Under the pieces are notes generated by a model. That model did no database searches. It worked only from the letters and a program-made list of their open reading frames with translations, and was not told the DNA's origin. Positions 1 to 6,969 of a DNA stretch of 8,121 bases are shown here, in pieces. This DNA comes from a bacterium (GTDB lineage Bacteria; Ratteibacteria; UBA8468; B48-G9; JAFGKM01), in contig DAORXQ010000076.1 in assembly GCA_035371905.1 (NCBI GenBank), forward strand, positions 1-8,121, given 5' to 3'. Positions within the stretch are counted from its first letter, which is position 1. Every line of letters begins with the position of its first letter. Both the position numbers and the translations under genes were made by a program.

Positions 1-541
1 CTCTTCTTTCTCTTTCAACTTCTGCCTGTCTTGCCATTGCTCTTTTCATAGTATCTGGTAATTCAACTTCTTTTATTTCAACAATACTTACTTTTATTCC
101 CCATGGGTCTGTCTGTTCATCTATTATCTGCTGTAATCTGTGATTTATTTTTTCTCTTTCTGCAAGTATTTCATCAAGTTCAAGTTGTCCTGCCACTCCT
201 CTTAATGTTGTTTGAGCAATCTGCATAGTTGATAATTGATAATTTTCAACTTCAACAACTGATCTTACAGGATCCATAACTCTAAACCAGACAACAGCAT
301 TAATTTTTATAGGAACATTATCTTTTGTCATAACTTCCTGAGGGGTAACATCAAATGTTACAGTTCTCAAACTTACTTTTACCATTTTTTCTATAATTGG
401 TATAAGAAAAATTAAACCAGGACCTCTTGCTCCAACCAATCTCCCAAGACGAAAAACAACTCCCCTTTCATATTCATTCACTATTTTTATAGCATTTGCT
501 AAAATCATAAAAATGAAAACTGCTAAAATTATCCATCCCAT
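1..541 (-). CDS. Slipin / stomatin-like SPFH (band 7) membrane protein, N-terminal part
   Basis: Open to the left edge; 180 residues are visible and the C-terminus is missing. Residues 2-18 form one hydrophobic membrane anchor (GWIILAVFIF...), followed directly by an SPFH domain from about residue 20. Recognisable slipin blocks are ERGVVFRLGR (25-34), GPGLIFLIP (40-48), QTTLRGVAGQ (110-119), LDEILAEREKIN (122-133) and LPDTMKRAMARQAEVERERR (161-180), where the coiled-coil tail begins. Family members oligomerise on the membrane in microdomains; many bacterial and archaeal slipins are encoded beside an NfeD-type membrane protease partner. No nfeD lies on the visible side, so a partner would have to be downstream of the left edge. 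The ATG at 541-539 is chosen because AGGAGG (552-547) lies 5 bases upstream and the anchor begins immediately. The family call is firm; the cellular role is inferred only from the family. Confidence 0.93.
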   Translation of the reverse strand, partial: MGWIILAVFIFMILANAIKIVNEYERGVVFRLGRLVGARGPGLIFLIPIIEKMVKVSLRTVTFDVTPQEVMTKDNVPIKINAVVWFRVMDPVRSVVEVENYQLSTMQIAQTTLRGVAGQLELDEILAEREKINHRLQQIIDEQTDPWGIKVSIVEIKEVELPDTMKRAMARQAEVERERR

Positions 542-560
542 AACTTCCTCCTTTTTGTAA

Positions 561-590
561 ATTGTATATTATAAAAATGGAATTAGTCAA
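561..590 (-). promoter_or_regulatory. Candidate sigma70 promoter of the slipin gene
   Basis: Read on the minus strand, TTGACT (590-585) matches the -35 consensus at five of six bases. TACAAT (566-561) follows at an 18-bp spacing; TATACA (568-563) at 16 bp is an alternative -10. A start near 555 would leave a very short leader just containing the AGGAGG at 552-547. The region is AT-rich, so chance matches are easy; the good -35 and position make it plausible. Confidence 0.5.
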
Positions 591-600
591 ATTAAAGAAT

Positions 601-628
601 TTGAAATTTTTACTTTTGGATTTATAAT
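601..628 (+). promoter_or_regulatory. Candidate sigma70 promoter of the ABC exporter operon
   Basis: TTGAAA (601-606) and a perfect TATAAT (623-628) are separated by 16 bp. Transcription from about 635 would give a leader of roughly 16 bases carrying AAAAGGTG (637-644), 6 bases before the ATG at 651. It is divergent from the slipin promoter but the two do not overlap. No operator-like inverted repeat is obvious between them. Confidence 0.55.
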
Positions 629-650
629 GTTTCTTTAAAAAGGTGTAAAA

Positions 651-2411
651 ATGTTGCAGAACAATAATTTCAAAAATGGAAAATTTGATATATATTTTAA
701 GTATCTGAGTGATTACAAAAAGGTTGCTATTCTTGCACCATTGTTTATGATTCTTGAAGTAATAATGGACCTTTTACAGCCAAAACTTCTATCTACTATT
801 ATTGATGATGGAATTGTTAAAAATAATTTAAAGTTGATAATAAATACTGGTTTTTTTATGTTTTTTATTGCAATTATTGGATTGATTGGTGGGATTGGAT
901 GTACAATATTTTCTAGTATAGCAAGTCAAAATTTTGGACATGATTTAAGAAAGGATATTTTTAAAAAAATCCAGAATGCAAAATTTAAGGAAATAACCAA
1001 ATTTTCTCCATCCTCCCTTATAACAAGATTAACAAATGACATTGCTCAATCACAACAACTTGTTTTAATTTCTTTAAGAATGCTTGTGAGAGCTCCTTTA
1101 TTATGTATTGGTGGTATTATTATGGCTTTTTCAATAAATTTTAAACTTTCACTGATAATTTTTATTGTTATGCCTTTGCTTCTCTCTATTTTTTATTTTA
1201 TCTCTAAAAAAAGTTTTATTTTATTTACAGATATGCAGAAAAAAATTGATAGATTGAATCTTGTTATAAGGGAAAATCTTGCAGGAATTAGAGTAATAAA
1301 AATTTTTAATAGATTTGCATATGAGAAAAAGCGGTTTGAAAAGTCAAATGAAGATTTAATGGAAGCATCTCTTAAAGCAATAAATCTGATAATAAAAATG
1401 GGACCACTTGTAATGATTATAGTAAATTTAAGTGTAATAACAGTATTATGGTTTGGTGGAAAAATGGTTCTAACCAATGAAATTAAAGTTGGAGAAATAA
1501 TGGCTTTTATTAACTATCTGATGATAATACTTATGTCTTTGATGATGGTAAGTAATTTATTTATTTTTATTTCAAGAGCAGGTGCTTCAATAGAAAGAAT
1601 TAATGAAGTACTGAAAATTGAAGGAGTAAAGGTTTATGAGAAATATTCTCCATTAGATATGATAAAAGGAAAAATAGAATTTAAAAATGTTTTTTTTAGT
1701 TATGATGATAATTCTGATTATTATTTTTTAAAAGATATTTCTTTTAAAATTGAAGAAGGCGAAACAGTTGGAATTATTGGTACTACAGGTTCGGGGAAAA
1801 CAACTATTTTAAATCTTATTGCAGGTTTATATGAACCTATTTCAGGTGAAATTTTGATTGATGATGTGAATATAAAAAATATAAATCCTGATAATTTGAA
1901 AAAAAATATAGGTTTTGTAACTCAGGAAATTGTAATATTTTCAGGTACAATAAGAGAAATTATGAAATGGGCAAGTGAGGAAACTTCTGATGAAGAAATA
2001 ATAGAAGCACTTAAAATTGCTCAAATATATGATTTTGTGAGCAACCTTCCGGAAGGTCTTGATACTTTTATAGGACAGAAAGGAGTTAATCTTTCAGGAG
2101 GACAAAAACAGAGATTGACAATAGCAAGAGCGATAATAAAAAAACCAAAAATTCTTATTCTTGATGATTGTACAAGTTCAGTTGATTACATTACAGAGAA
2201 AAAAATACTTAAAAATCTGAAAGAAAAATTGAATAATTCTACTAAAATTATAGTAACTCCAAGAATTTTTACAATTGCAGAAGCAGATAGAATACTTGTA
2301 ATTGATAAAGGTGAAATAGTAGGAGAAGGAAGACATACAGAATTACTTGAAAAATGTGAATTTTATAGAGAAATTTATGAAACGCAAATAGGGGAAAAAA
2401 TAAATGGTTGA
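651..2411 (+). CDS. Heterodimeric ABC exporter, half with degenerate ATP site (TM287-like)
   Basis: This 586-residue half-transporter has a type IV exporter membrane domain (six hydrophobic helices over about 25-310) and an ATPase domain (about 342-580). Visible motifs are Walker A GTTGSGKT (377-384, Lys383), Q-loop Gln425, a canonical LSGGQ signature (481-485) and Walker B ILILDD (501-506). The catalytic Glu is replaced by Asp506. The switch-loop His is also lost: VTPR (535-538) puts Pro537 where AHR is expected. Its own Walker/switch residues therefore form a weak hydrolysis site, while its intact LSGGQ completes the active site of the partner. This asymmetry is known for TM287/288-type heterodimers. 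The protein acts in the inner membrane, probably exporting drugs, lipids or peptides; the substrate cannot be read from sequence. The ATG at 651 is preceded by AAAGGTG. The gene overlaps the next one by 8 bases. Confidence 0.95.
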   Translation: MLQNNNFKNGKFDIYFKYLSDYKKVAILAPLFMILEVIMDLLQPKLLSTIIDDGIVKNNLKLIINTGFFMFFIAIIGLIGGIGCTIFSSIASQNFGHDLRKDIFKKIQNAKFKEITKFSPSSLITRLTNDIAQSQQLVLISLRMLVRAPLLCIGGIIMAFSINFKLSLIIFIVMPLLLSIFYFISKKSFILFTDMQKKIDRLNLVIRENLAGIRVIKIFNRFAYEKKRFEKSNEDLMEASLKAINLIIKMGPLVMIIVNLSVITVLWFGGKMVLTNEIKVGEIMAFINYLMIILMSLMMVSNLFIFISRAGASIERINEVLKIEGVKVYEKYSPLDMIKGKIEFKNVFFSYDDNSDYYFLKDISFKIEEGETVGIIGTTGSGKTTILNLIAGLYEPISGEILIDDVNIKNINPDNLKKNIGFVTQEIVIFSGTIREIMKWASEETSDEEIIEALKIAQIYDFVSNLPEGLDTFIGQKGVNLSGGQKQRLTIARAIIKKPKILILDDCTSSVDYITEKKILKNLKEKLNNSTKIIVTPRIFTIAEADRILVIDKGEIVGEGRHTELLEKCEFYREIYETQIGEKING

Positions 2412-4257
2412 AAAAGATAAATTTTACGAACAGCAAAAAATTAAGTATGTAAGAGGACATTTTTTTGGACCACCGGGTCCTGGAAGACATATGAATTTAT
2501 TATCGGAAAAACCAAAAGAAACGATAAAAACATTAAAAAAACTTTTTAAATATTTGGGAAAATATAAACTTTACTTCCTTCTTTCTTTTGTTTGTATATT
2601 GGGTAGTTCAATTTTATTTCTAATAGGTCCATATTTAATTGGTAAAGGAATAGATTATTATATAATACCCAAAAATTTAAGTGGATTTGGAAAATTTCTA
2701 CTTTTTATGTTGGTTATATATATCTTTAATTCCTTACTTGTTTATATTCAGAGTTTAACAATGGCAAATATTTCACAAAGAGTTGGTTATGACTTGAGAA
2801 AAGATGCTTTTGAATGTATCCATAAACTTTTTTTGAAAGTAATTGACAAAAGAACTATAGGTGACATTATGAGCAGAATAACAAATGATATAGATATGAT
2901 AAATATGACTCTTGCCACAAGTATAACACAATTTTTTTCTGGAATAATTATGCTTTCAGGAACAATTGTAATGATGATTATTTTAAGCCCTCTTTTAACA
3001 TTATTCAGTATCATTTTAATTCCTGTGATGATTTTTATAACAAAAATAATATCAGGAAAAACAAGAAAATATTTTTTTATTCAACAAACAAAACTTGGAG
3101 AATTAAATGGAATTGCGGAAGAAGATATAACTGGTTTAAGAATAATAAAAATTTTTGGTAAAGAAGAAAAAGAAATAGAAAAGTTTGAAAAAATTAATGA
3201 AGAATTAAAAGAATATGGAATTAATGCTCAGAAATTTGCCGGTATTATGCCTCCTTTAATGAATTTTTTAAATAATATAAGTTTTGCAATAATTGGTGGA
3301 ATAGGCGGTGTTTTTGTTTTGAAAAAAATAATTACAATTGGAACAATAGCCAGTTTTATTAATTATGTAAAACAGTTTACAAGACCTTTAAATGAACTTG
3401 CAAATCAATTCAATACAATTCAAACTGCAATAGCAAGTGCTGAAAGGGTTTTTGAAATTATGGAAGAGGAAAAAGAAAAAGAGGATGAAGAAGGAGCAAT
3501 AGAACTTAAAGAAATAAAAGGAGAGGTTGAGTTTAAAAATGTATGGTTTGCTTATGAAGATGAAAAATATGTTTTAAAAAATATAAATTTTAAAGTTCCT
3601 GCTGGGAAAATTATTGCAATTGTTGGACCAACAGGAGCAGGTAAAACAACAATAATTAATTTGTTGGCAAGATTATATGAAGTAGAAAAAGGAGAAATAC
3701 TTATTGATGGATATGATATAAGAAAAATAAAGAAAGAAAGTTTAAGGTCTTTTTTAGGTGTTGTTTTACAGGATACATATCTTTTTGCTGAAACAGTAAA
3801 AGAAAATATAAGATACGGAAAACTTGAAGCAAGAGATGAAGAAATTCAGGAAGTTTGTAGAGTATCAAATGCTGAAAAGTTTATTTTAAATCTACCCAAA
3901 AAGTATCAAACAGTTTTGTCTGATAGTGGTCAGAGTTTGAGTCAGGGACAGAGACAACTCATTGCAATTTCAAGAGCAATTCTTGCTAAACCGAAAATTT
4001 TAATTCTTGACGAAGCAACCAGCAACATAGATACAAAAACTGAGATGGATGTCCAAAAAAGTATGTTAAACTTAATGAAAGATAAAACAAACTTTGTTAT
4101 AGCACATAGATTGAATACAGTTAAAAATGCTGATTTAATTCTTGTTATAAAAGAAGGAGAAATTATTGAAAAGGGAAACCATAAAGAATTAATGAATAAA
4201 AAAGGGTTTTATTACAATCTATTTACAAGTCAATTTGGCGAAGTTTTAAATGATTAA
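2404..4257 (+). CDS. Heterodimeric ABC exporter, catalytic half (TM288-like)
   Basis: This 617-residue partner has a soluble N-terminal extension with a Gly/Pro-rich stretch GPPGPGRHM (22-30), as often seen in this half of the family. The membrane domain spans about 50-345 and the ATPase domain about 375-612. Walker A is GPTGAGKT (408-415), Q-loop Gln456, Walker B LILDEATS (533-540) with catalytic Glu537, D-loop Asp543 and switch His568, all canonical. The signature is LSQGQ (512-516) rather than LSGGQ, matching the altered signature that faces the degenerate site in TM287/288-like pairs. The two genes are thus complementary: this half's Walker/switch residues pair with the LSGGQ of the upstream half. 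The ATG at 2404 lies inside the end of the preceding gene, with AGGGG (2390-2394) nine bases upstream, so translational coupling is likely. Met30 is a possible but less supported internal start. Confidence 0.95.
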   Translation: MVEKDKFYEQQKIKYVRGHFFGPPGPGRHMNLLSEKPKETIKTLKKLFKYLGKYKLYFLLSFVCILGSSILFLIGPYLIGKGIDYYIIPKNLSGFGKFLLFMLVIYIFNSLLVYIQSLTMANISQRVGYDLRKDAFECIHKLFLKVIDKRTIGDIMSRITNDIDMINMTLATSITQFFSGIIMLSGTIVMMIILSPLLTLFSIILIPVMIFITKIISGKTRKYFFIQQTKLGELNGIAEEDITGLRIIKIFGKEEKEIEKFEKINEELKEYGINAQKFAGIMPPLMNFLNNISFAIIGGIGGVFVLKKIITIGTIASFINYVKQFTRPLNELANQFNTIQTAIASAERVFEIMEEEKEKEDEEGAIELKEIKGEVEFKNVWFAYEDEKYVLKNINFKVPAGKIIAIVGPTGAGKTTIINLLARLYEVEKGEILIDGYDIRKIKKESLRSFLGVVLQDTYLFAETVKENIRYGKLEARDEEIQEVCRVSNAEKFILNLPKKYQTVLSDSGQSLSQGQRQLIAISRAILAKPKILILDEATSNIDTKTEMDVQKSMLNLMKDKTNFVIAHRLNTVKNADLILVIKEGEIIEKGNHKELMNKKGFYYNLFTSQFGEVLND

Positions 4258-4324
4258 AAATTTACATAAGAAAAAAAATTGAGTAAAATTTTATTGAATT
4301 AAAATGAAAAGAAAACTTTCTTTA

Positions 4325-4378
4325 TTAAGCATAAAATCCTTAAAATTATATATTGGTGGTTTTTTTATAAAAAGGAGG
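4325..4378 (+). promoter_or_regulatory. Weak candidate promoter and strong RBS before the creatininase-family gene
   Basis: The 126-bp gap 4258-4383 is almost pure A+T. TTAAGC (4325-4330) and TATATT (4349-4354) are spaced by 18 bp, but the -35 is poor (three matches), so this is tentative. The ribosome binding site AGGAGG (4373-4378), five bases before the ATG at 4384, is clear. There is no convincing intrinsic terminator after the ABC genes, so read-through into the creatininase-family gene and ribF is possible. Confidence 0.3.
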
Positions 4379-4383
4379 ATGAT

Positions 4384-5151
4384 ATGAAATATAAACTTAT
4401 GGAAATGACATTAAAAGAAGTAAAAGAGTTTGGAAAAGTTGAAGTTTGTGTTTTACCTTGGGGTTCCTGTGAACCACATAATTTTCATTTGCCATATGGA
4501 TGTGATACTTTTACTGTTGAAAAAATTGCAGAAATAAGTTGTAAAAAAGCAAATGAAAAGGGCGGGAAAGTAATCCTTCTTCCAACAATTTCAATAGGTG
4601 TCAATTCAAATCATTTTGGTTTTCCGATGGTTTTACATTTATCACCAACAACTCAACTTTCTATACTTAAAGATATTGTTAAAACTCTTGAAAATTATAA
4701 AATCCATAAATTTGTTCTTATTAATGGACACGGAGGAAATGAATTTAAAGGTCTTTTAAGAGAATTATATGGACAGACAAAAGTATTCATCTTTCTCATT
4801 GATTGGTGGAACATAAGAAAAGATATTGCTGATAAAGTTTTGGAAGATAAGGGAGGAGAACATGGAAATGAAGCAGAAACAAGTTGGTTATTGTATCTGT
4901 ATCCTGAACTTGTCCATCTTGAATGGGCGGATGATGGAAGTATAAATGAACCGAGATTTGAAGAGTTAAAAAATGGATGGGTCTGGATTACAAGACCATG
5001 GCATCTTCTCACTAAAAATTCTGGATATGGAAATCCTAAAAAAGCAACTCCAGAAAAAGGAAAAGCGATAGTTGAAGGAGCAACTGATAGAATTGCTGAA
5101 TTTCTTCTAAAATTATCCAATGCAAAAATAGATGATAAATTTCCTTATTAA
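4384..5151 (+). CDS. Creatininase-family metal-dependent amidohydrolase
   Basis: The 255 residues span the full creatininase fold (Pfam family of creatinine amidohydrolase, MftE and the archaeal formamidopyrimidine deformylase ArfB). Metal-site motifs are LPWGSCEPH (24-32, with Glu30 and His32), Asp41 in LPYGCDT (36-42), NGHGGNE (114-120, His116) and GGEHGNEAETS (157-167, His160, Glu162/Glu164). The residues needed for a two-metal hydrolase are therefore in place. The GHGGN form differs from true creatininase, which has GHYEN, so creatinine is unlikely to be the substrate. The LPWG..E.HN.HLPYG.D pattern marks a subgroup common in carbohydrate-degrading bacteria with, to my knowledge, no assigned substrate. 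It is cytoplasmic, with no signal peptide. The start is fixed by AGGAGG at 4373-4378. ribF follows 17 bp downstream on the same strand, suggesting co-transcription; a flavin-related role is conceivable but unproven. Confidence 0.88.
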   Translation: MKYKLMEMTLKEVKEFGKVEVCVLPWGSCEPHNFHLPYGCDTFTVEKIAEISCKKANEKGGKVILLPTISIGVNSNHFGFPMVLHLSPTTQLSILKDIVKTLENYKIHKFVLINGHGGNEFKGLLRELYGQTKVFIFLIDWWNIRKDIADKVLEDKGGEHGNEAETSWLLYLYPELVHLEWADDGSINEPRFEELKNGWVWITRPWHLLTKNSGYGNPKKATPEKGKAIVEGATDRIAEFLLKLSNAKIDDKFPY

Positions 5152-5168
5152 AAGAAGGAGCAAAAAAT

Positions 5169-6047
5169 ATGGAAATTAAACATTTTTCAAACATTGATAT
5201 AATAAATAAAGGAATATCAATAGGAATTGGAAAGTTTGACGGTTTTCATCTTGGTCACAAAAAAATAATAGAAGAAGTGATTAAAAAAGCAAAAAATAAA
5301 AGATTAATACCGGCTGTTTTTACTTTCAAACATTTCCCTGTAGAATTTTATATTTCTCAATGGGAAGAAAAGATCGGTTTTTTTGAAAATAGCGGAATAG
5401 AATTATGTCTCTGGTGTGATTATGAGGAAATTTCTTTCTGGGAACCATTTGAATTTATTGAATATCTTGAATCAATAAATGTAAAATGTATTGTAGTTGG
5501 TGACAATTTCAAGTTTGGTTCACATAGAAAAGGTGGAATAAATGACCTACAGAAAAAGTTTGAGGTTTCAGTGTTAGAGGCAGTAAAAGTTGATGGAGAA
5601 ACAGTAAATTCTTCAAAGATAAGAGAATTTTTAAAAATGGGAAATTTTGAAAATGTTAATAAATTTCTTGGTAGACAGTTTTCCTTTTTTGGAAAAGTTA
5701 TAACAGGAAGTTCAAGAGGTAAAAATCTTGGCTTTCCAACTGCAAATTTATCTCTTTTACATAATATAAAAATTGGAGAAGGTGTTTATGCTTGCTGGGT
5801 AAAATATAAAAATATTTTTTTAAAAGGGGCTTTATCAATTGGAAATTGTCCAACATTTGAAAATGAAGATACTAAAATTGAGGTACATATTATTGGATTT
5901 AATAGTGTTATTTATGGTGAAATTCTGGAAATTTTTCCTGTTTATAGAATAAGAGAACAAAAAAAATATATTAATATTGAAAACTTAAAATACGCTATTA
6001 GAAAAGACATAGAAGAAATAAACGAAAAACTTACATTCCCTTTTTAA
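5169..6047 (+). CDS. ribF: Bifunctional riboflavin kinase / FMN adenylyltransferase (FAD synthetase)
   Basis: RibF converts riboflavin to FMN and FMN to FAD in the cytoplasm. The N-terminal adenylyltransferase domain (about 1-160) shows the nucleotidyltransferase motif GKFDGFHLGH (21-30), FTFKHFP (51-57), VVGDNFKFG (109-117) and NSSKIREFL (147-155). The C-terminal riboflavin kinase domain (about 168-290) shows GFPTANL (188-194), GVYA (205-208), SIGNCPTF (223-230) and IEVH (237-240), in which Glu238 is the expected catalytic base. Both activities therefore look intact. At 292 residues it is slightly shorter than many RibF proteins (roughly 305-315). The ATG at 5169 follows AAGGAG (5155-5160) by eight bases. 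It is the second gene after the creatininase-family gene. Its TAA (6045-6047) sits one base from the stop codon of the convergent aldolase gene. Confidence 0.96.
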   Translation: MEIKHFSNIDIINKGISIGIGKFDGFHLGHKKIIEEVIKKAKNKRLIPAVFTFKHFPVEFYISQWEEKIGFFENSGIELCLWCDYEEISFWEPFEFIEYLESINVKCIVVGDNFKFGSHRKGGINDLQKKFEVSVLEAVKVDGETVNSSKIREFLKMGNFENVNKFLGRQFSFFGKVITGSSRGKNLGFPTANLSLLHNIKIGEGVYACWVKYKNIFLKGALSIGNCPTFENEDTKIEVHIIGFNSVIYGEILEIFPVYRIREQKKYINIENLKYAIRKDIEEINEKLTFPF

Positions 6048-6048
6048 T

Positions 6049-6954
6049 TTATTTTATACCTTCTGAAAATTCAGGAAATTTTTCAAGCCATTCCTTTCTA
6101 AATTTTTCTTTTTTTTCATTGGATAAATCTTTTAAAAATGGCTCTCTTGCAAATCCTGCGTCAATACCTCTGAATTTTAATGCTATTTTTCTGGATGTTA
6201 TCCCACCATATTTATGCAAAAGATTTACTGCCTCTGTAACTCTTTTTTGTAATTTACTCGCTTTATCAATATCTTTATTTTTGAAACTTTTATAAATTTC
6301 CACAAATATTTCAGGCAAAACATTCTGTGTTGAACCAATGCTTCCAATAACTCCCATTGTTAAAGCAGGTAAAAATAATTCATCAGGACCACTAAATGCA
6401 ATCCATTTTCCCTTCATTTTTAAAAGAAGGTCCTGTAAGAGATAAAAATCAGTATATGTATACTTCAGTCCTATAATATTTTTTATTTCACCAAGTTTCA
6501 ATATTTCTTCATTTTTTAAAGTTACTCCTGTGGTTTGAGGAATATAATAGAAAAAGAATGGAAGAGAAATTGAAGAGGCAACTTCTTTATAAAAATTGAA
6601 AATTTCTTCAAAACTGAAACTGTAATAAAATGGTGGTATTGAAGAAACAGCATCAACTTTAATTTTTTCTGAATGTTTAGCAAGTTTTATAGTATTTTTT
6701 GTACTTAAACTACCTATATGAACAATAATTCTTAATTTGTCTTCTACTTCTTCCTTAACAATTTCTGCAACTTTTTTTCTTTCCTCAATATCCATCAAAG
6801 GAAATTCTCCAGTTGAACCACATACATAAAGTCCATCAATACCCTTTGAAATTAAAAATTTCACAAGTTTTCTTAACCTTTTTTCACATACATTTCCATT
6901 TTCATTAAAAGGTGTTAAAAGTGCTGCATAAACACCATAAAATTTTTCTTTCAC
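6049..6954 (-). CDS. DapA/NanA-superfamily aldolase, N-acetylneuraminate lyase-like
   Basis: This 301-residue class I aldolase of the dihydrodipicolinate synthase / N-acetylneuraminate lyase superfamily forms a TIM barrel. The carboxylate-binding GSTGE is at 46-50, the catalytic Tyr136 lies in YYIP (136-139), and the Schiff-base Lys164 lies in GLKYT (162-166). FSGPDE (187-192) and GSIGST (204-209) match the substrate-contact blocks of N-acetylneuraminate lyase. The position of the Arg that defines true dihydrodipicolinate synthase (NVPxRTG) reads IPQTTG (138-143), which argues against a lysine-pathway role. Expected chemistry is pyruvate-forming cleavage of a sialic acid or similar 2-keto-3-deoxy sugar acid. 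Tyr137 replaces the usual Asn after the catalytic Tyr, so substrate choice may differ. The start is GTG (6954-6952), supported by AGGAGG (6967-6962) seven bases upstream. It lies 15 bp after the sialidase-like gene, in the same operon. Confidence 0.9.
   Translation of the reverse strand: MKEKFYGVYAALLTPFNENGNVCEKRLRKLVKFLISKGIDGLYVCGSTGEFPLMDIEERKKVAEIVKEEVEDKLRIIVHIGSLSTKNTIKLAKHSEKIKVDAVSSIPPFYYSFSFEEIFNFYKEVASSISLPFFFYYIPQTTGVTLKNEEILKLGEIKNIIGLKYTYTDFYLLQDLLLKMKGKWIAFSGPDELFLPALTMGVIGSIGSTQNVLPEIFVEIYKSFKNKDIDKASKLQKRVTEAVNLLHKYGGITSRKIALKFRGIDAGFAREPFLKDLSNEKKEKFRKEWLEKFPEFSEGIK
6061..6083 (+). terminator. Weak possible terminator of ribF inside the convergent gene
   Basis: For plus-strand transcripts leaving ribF, CTGAA (6063-6067) pairs with TTCAG (6070-6074), extended by a G-U and an A-U pair. 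A run of five T follows at 6079-6083. The loop is only two bases and the stem is poor in G+C, so it is weak. It lies within the last codons of the aldolase gene on the other strand. It is offered only because no other candidate is visible. Confidence 0.2.
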
Positions 6955-6969
6955 TTTTTTTCCTCCTTT

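Noticed and set aside
1193..1477. A 94-codon minus-strand frame inside the first ABC gene
   Set aside because: It lies wholly opposite conserved membrane-domain codons and is hydrophobic only because it mirrors them; no start signals.
2269..2490. A 73-codon minus-strand frame across the ABC gene overlap
   Set aside because: Leu/Phe-rich antisense of Glu/Lys codons; low complexity and no supporting signals.
2787..3014. A 75-codon minus-strand frame inside the second ABC gene
   Set aside because: Antisense shadow of the membrane domain with no RBS or domain.
4288..4305. ATTTTA-N6-TAAAAT inverted repeat
   Set aside because: All A+T, not followed by a T run and not placed over a convincing promoter; no evidence of function.
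4308..4323. AAAGAAA-AC-TTTCTTT inverted repeat after the ABC operon, considered as a terminator
   Set aside because: Only one G-C pair per arm, a two-base loop and no T tract behind it; expected by chance in such AT-rich DNA.
4695..5120. A 141-codon open frame on the minus strand inside the creatininase-family gene
   Set aside because: It is antisense to a gene with clear motifs, has no ribosome binding site of note, and its translation is a Ser/Pro-rich product with no recognisable domain; a shadow of the real frame.
4384..5151. Calling the hydrolase a true creatininase
   Set aside because: The GHYEN motif of creatininase reads GHGGN here and nothing nearby relates to creatinine or creatine.
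6049..6954. Calling the aldolase DapA of lysine biosynthesis
   Set aside because: The Arg expected in the NVPxRTG motif is absent (IPQTTG here), and the FSGPDE block and sialidase-like neighbour point to a sialic-acid-lyase-type enzyme.
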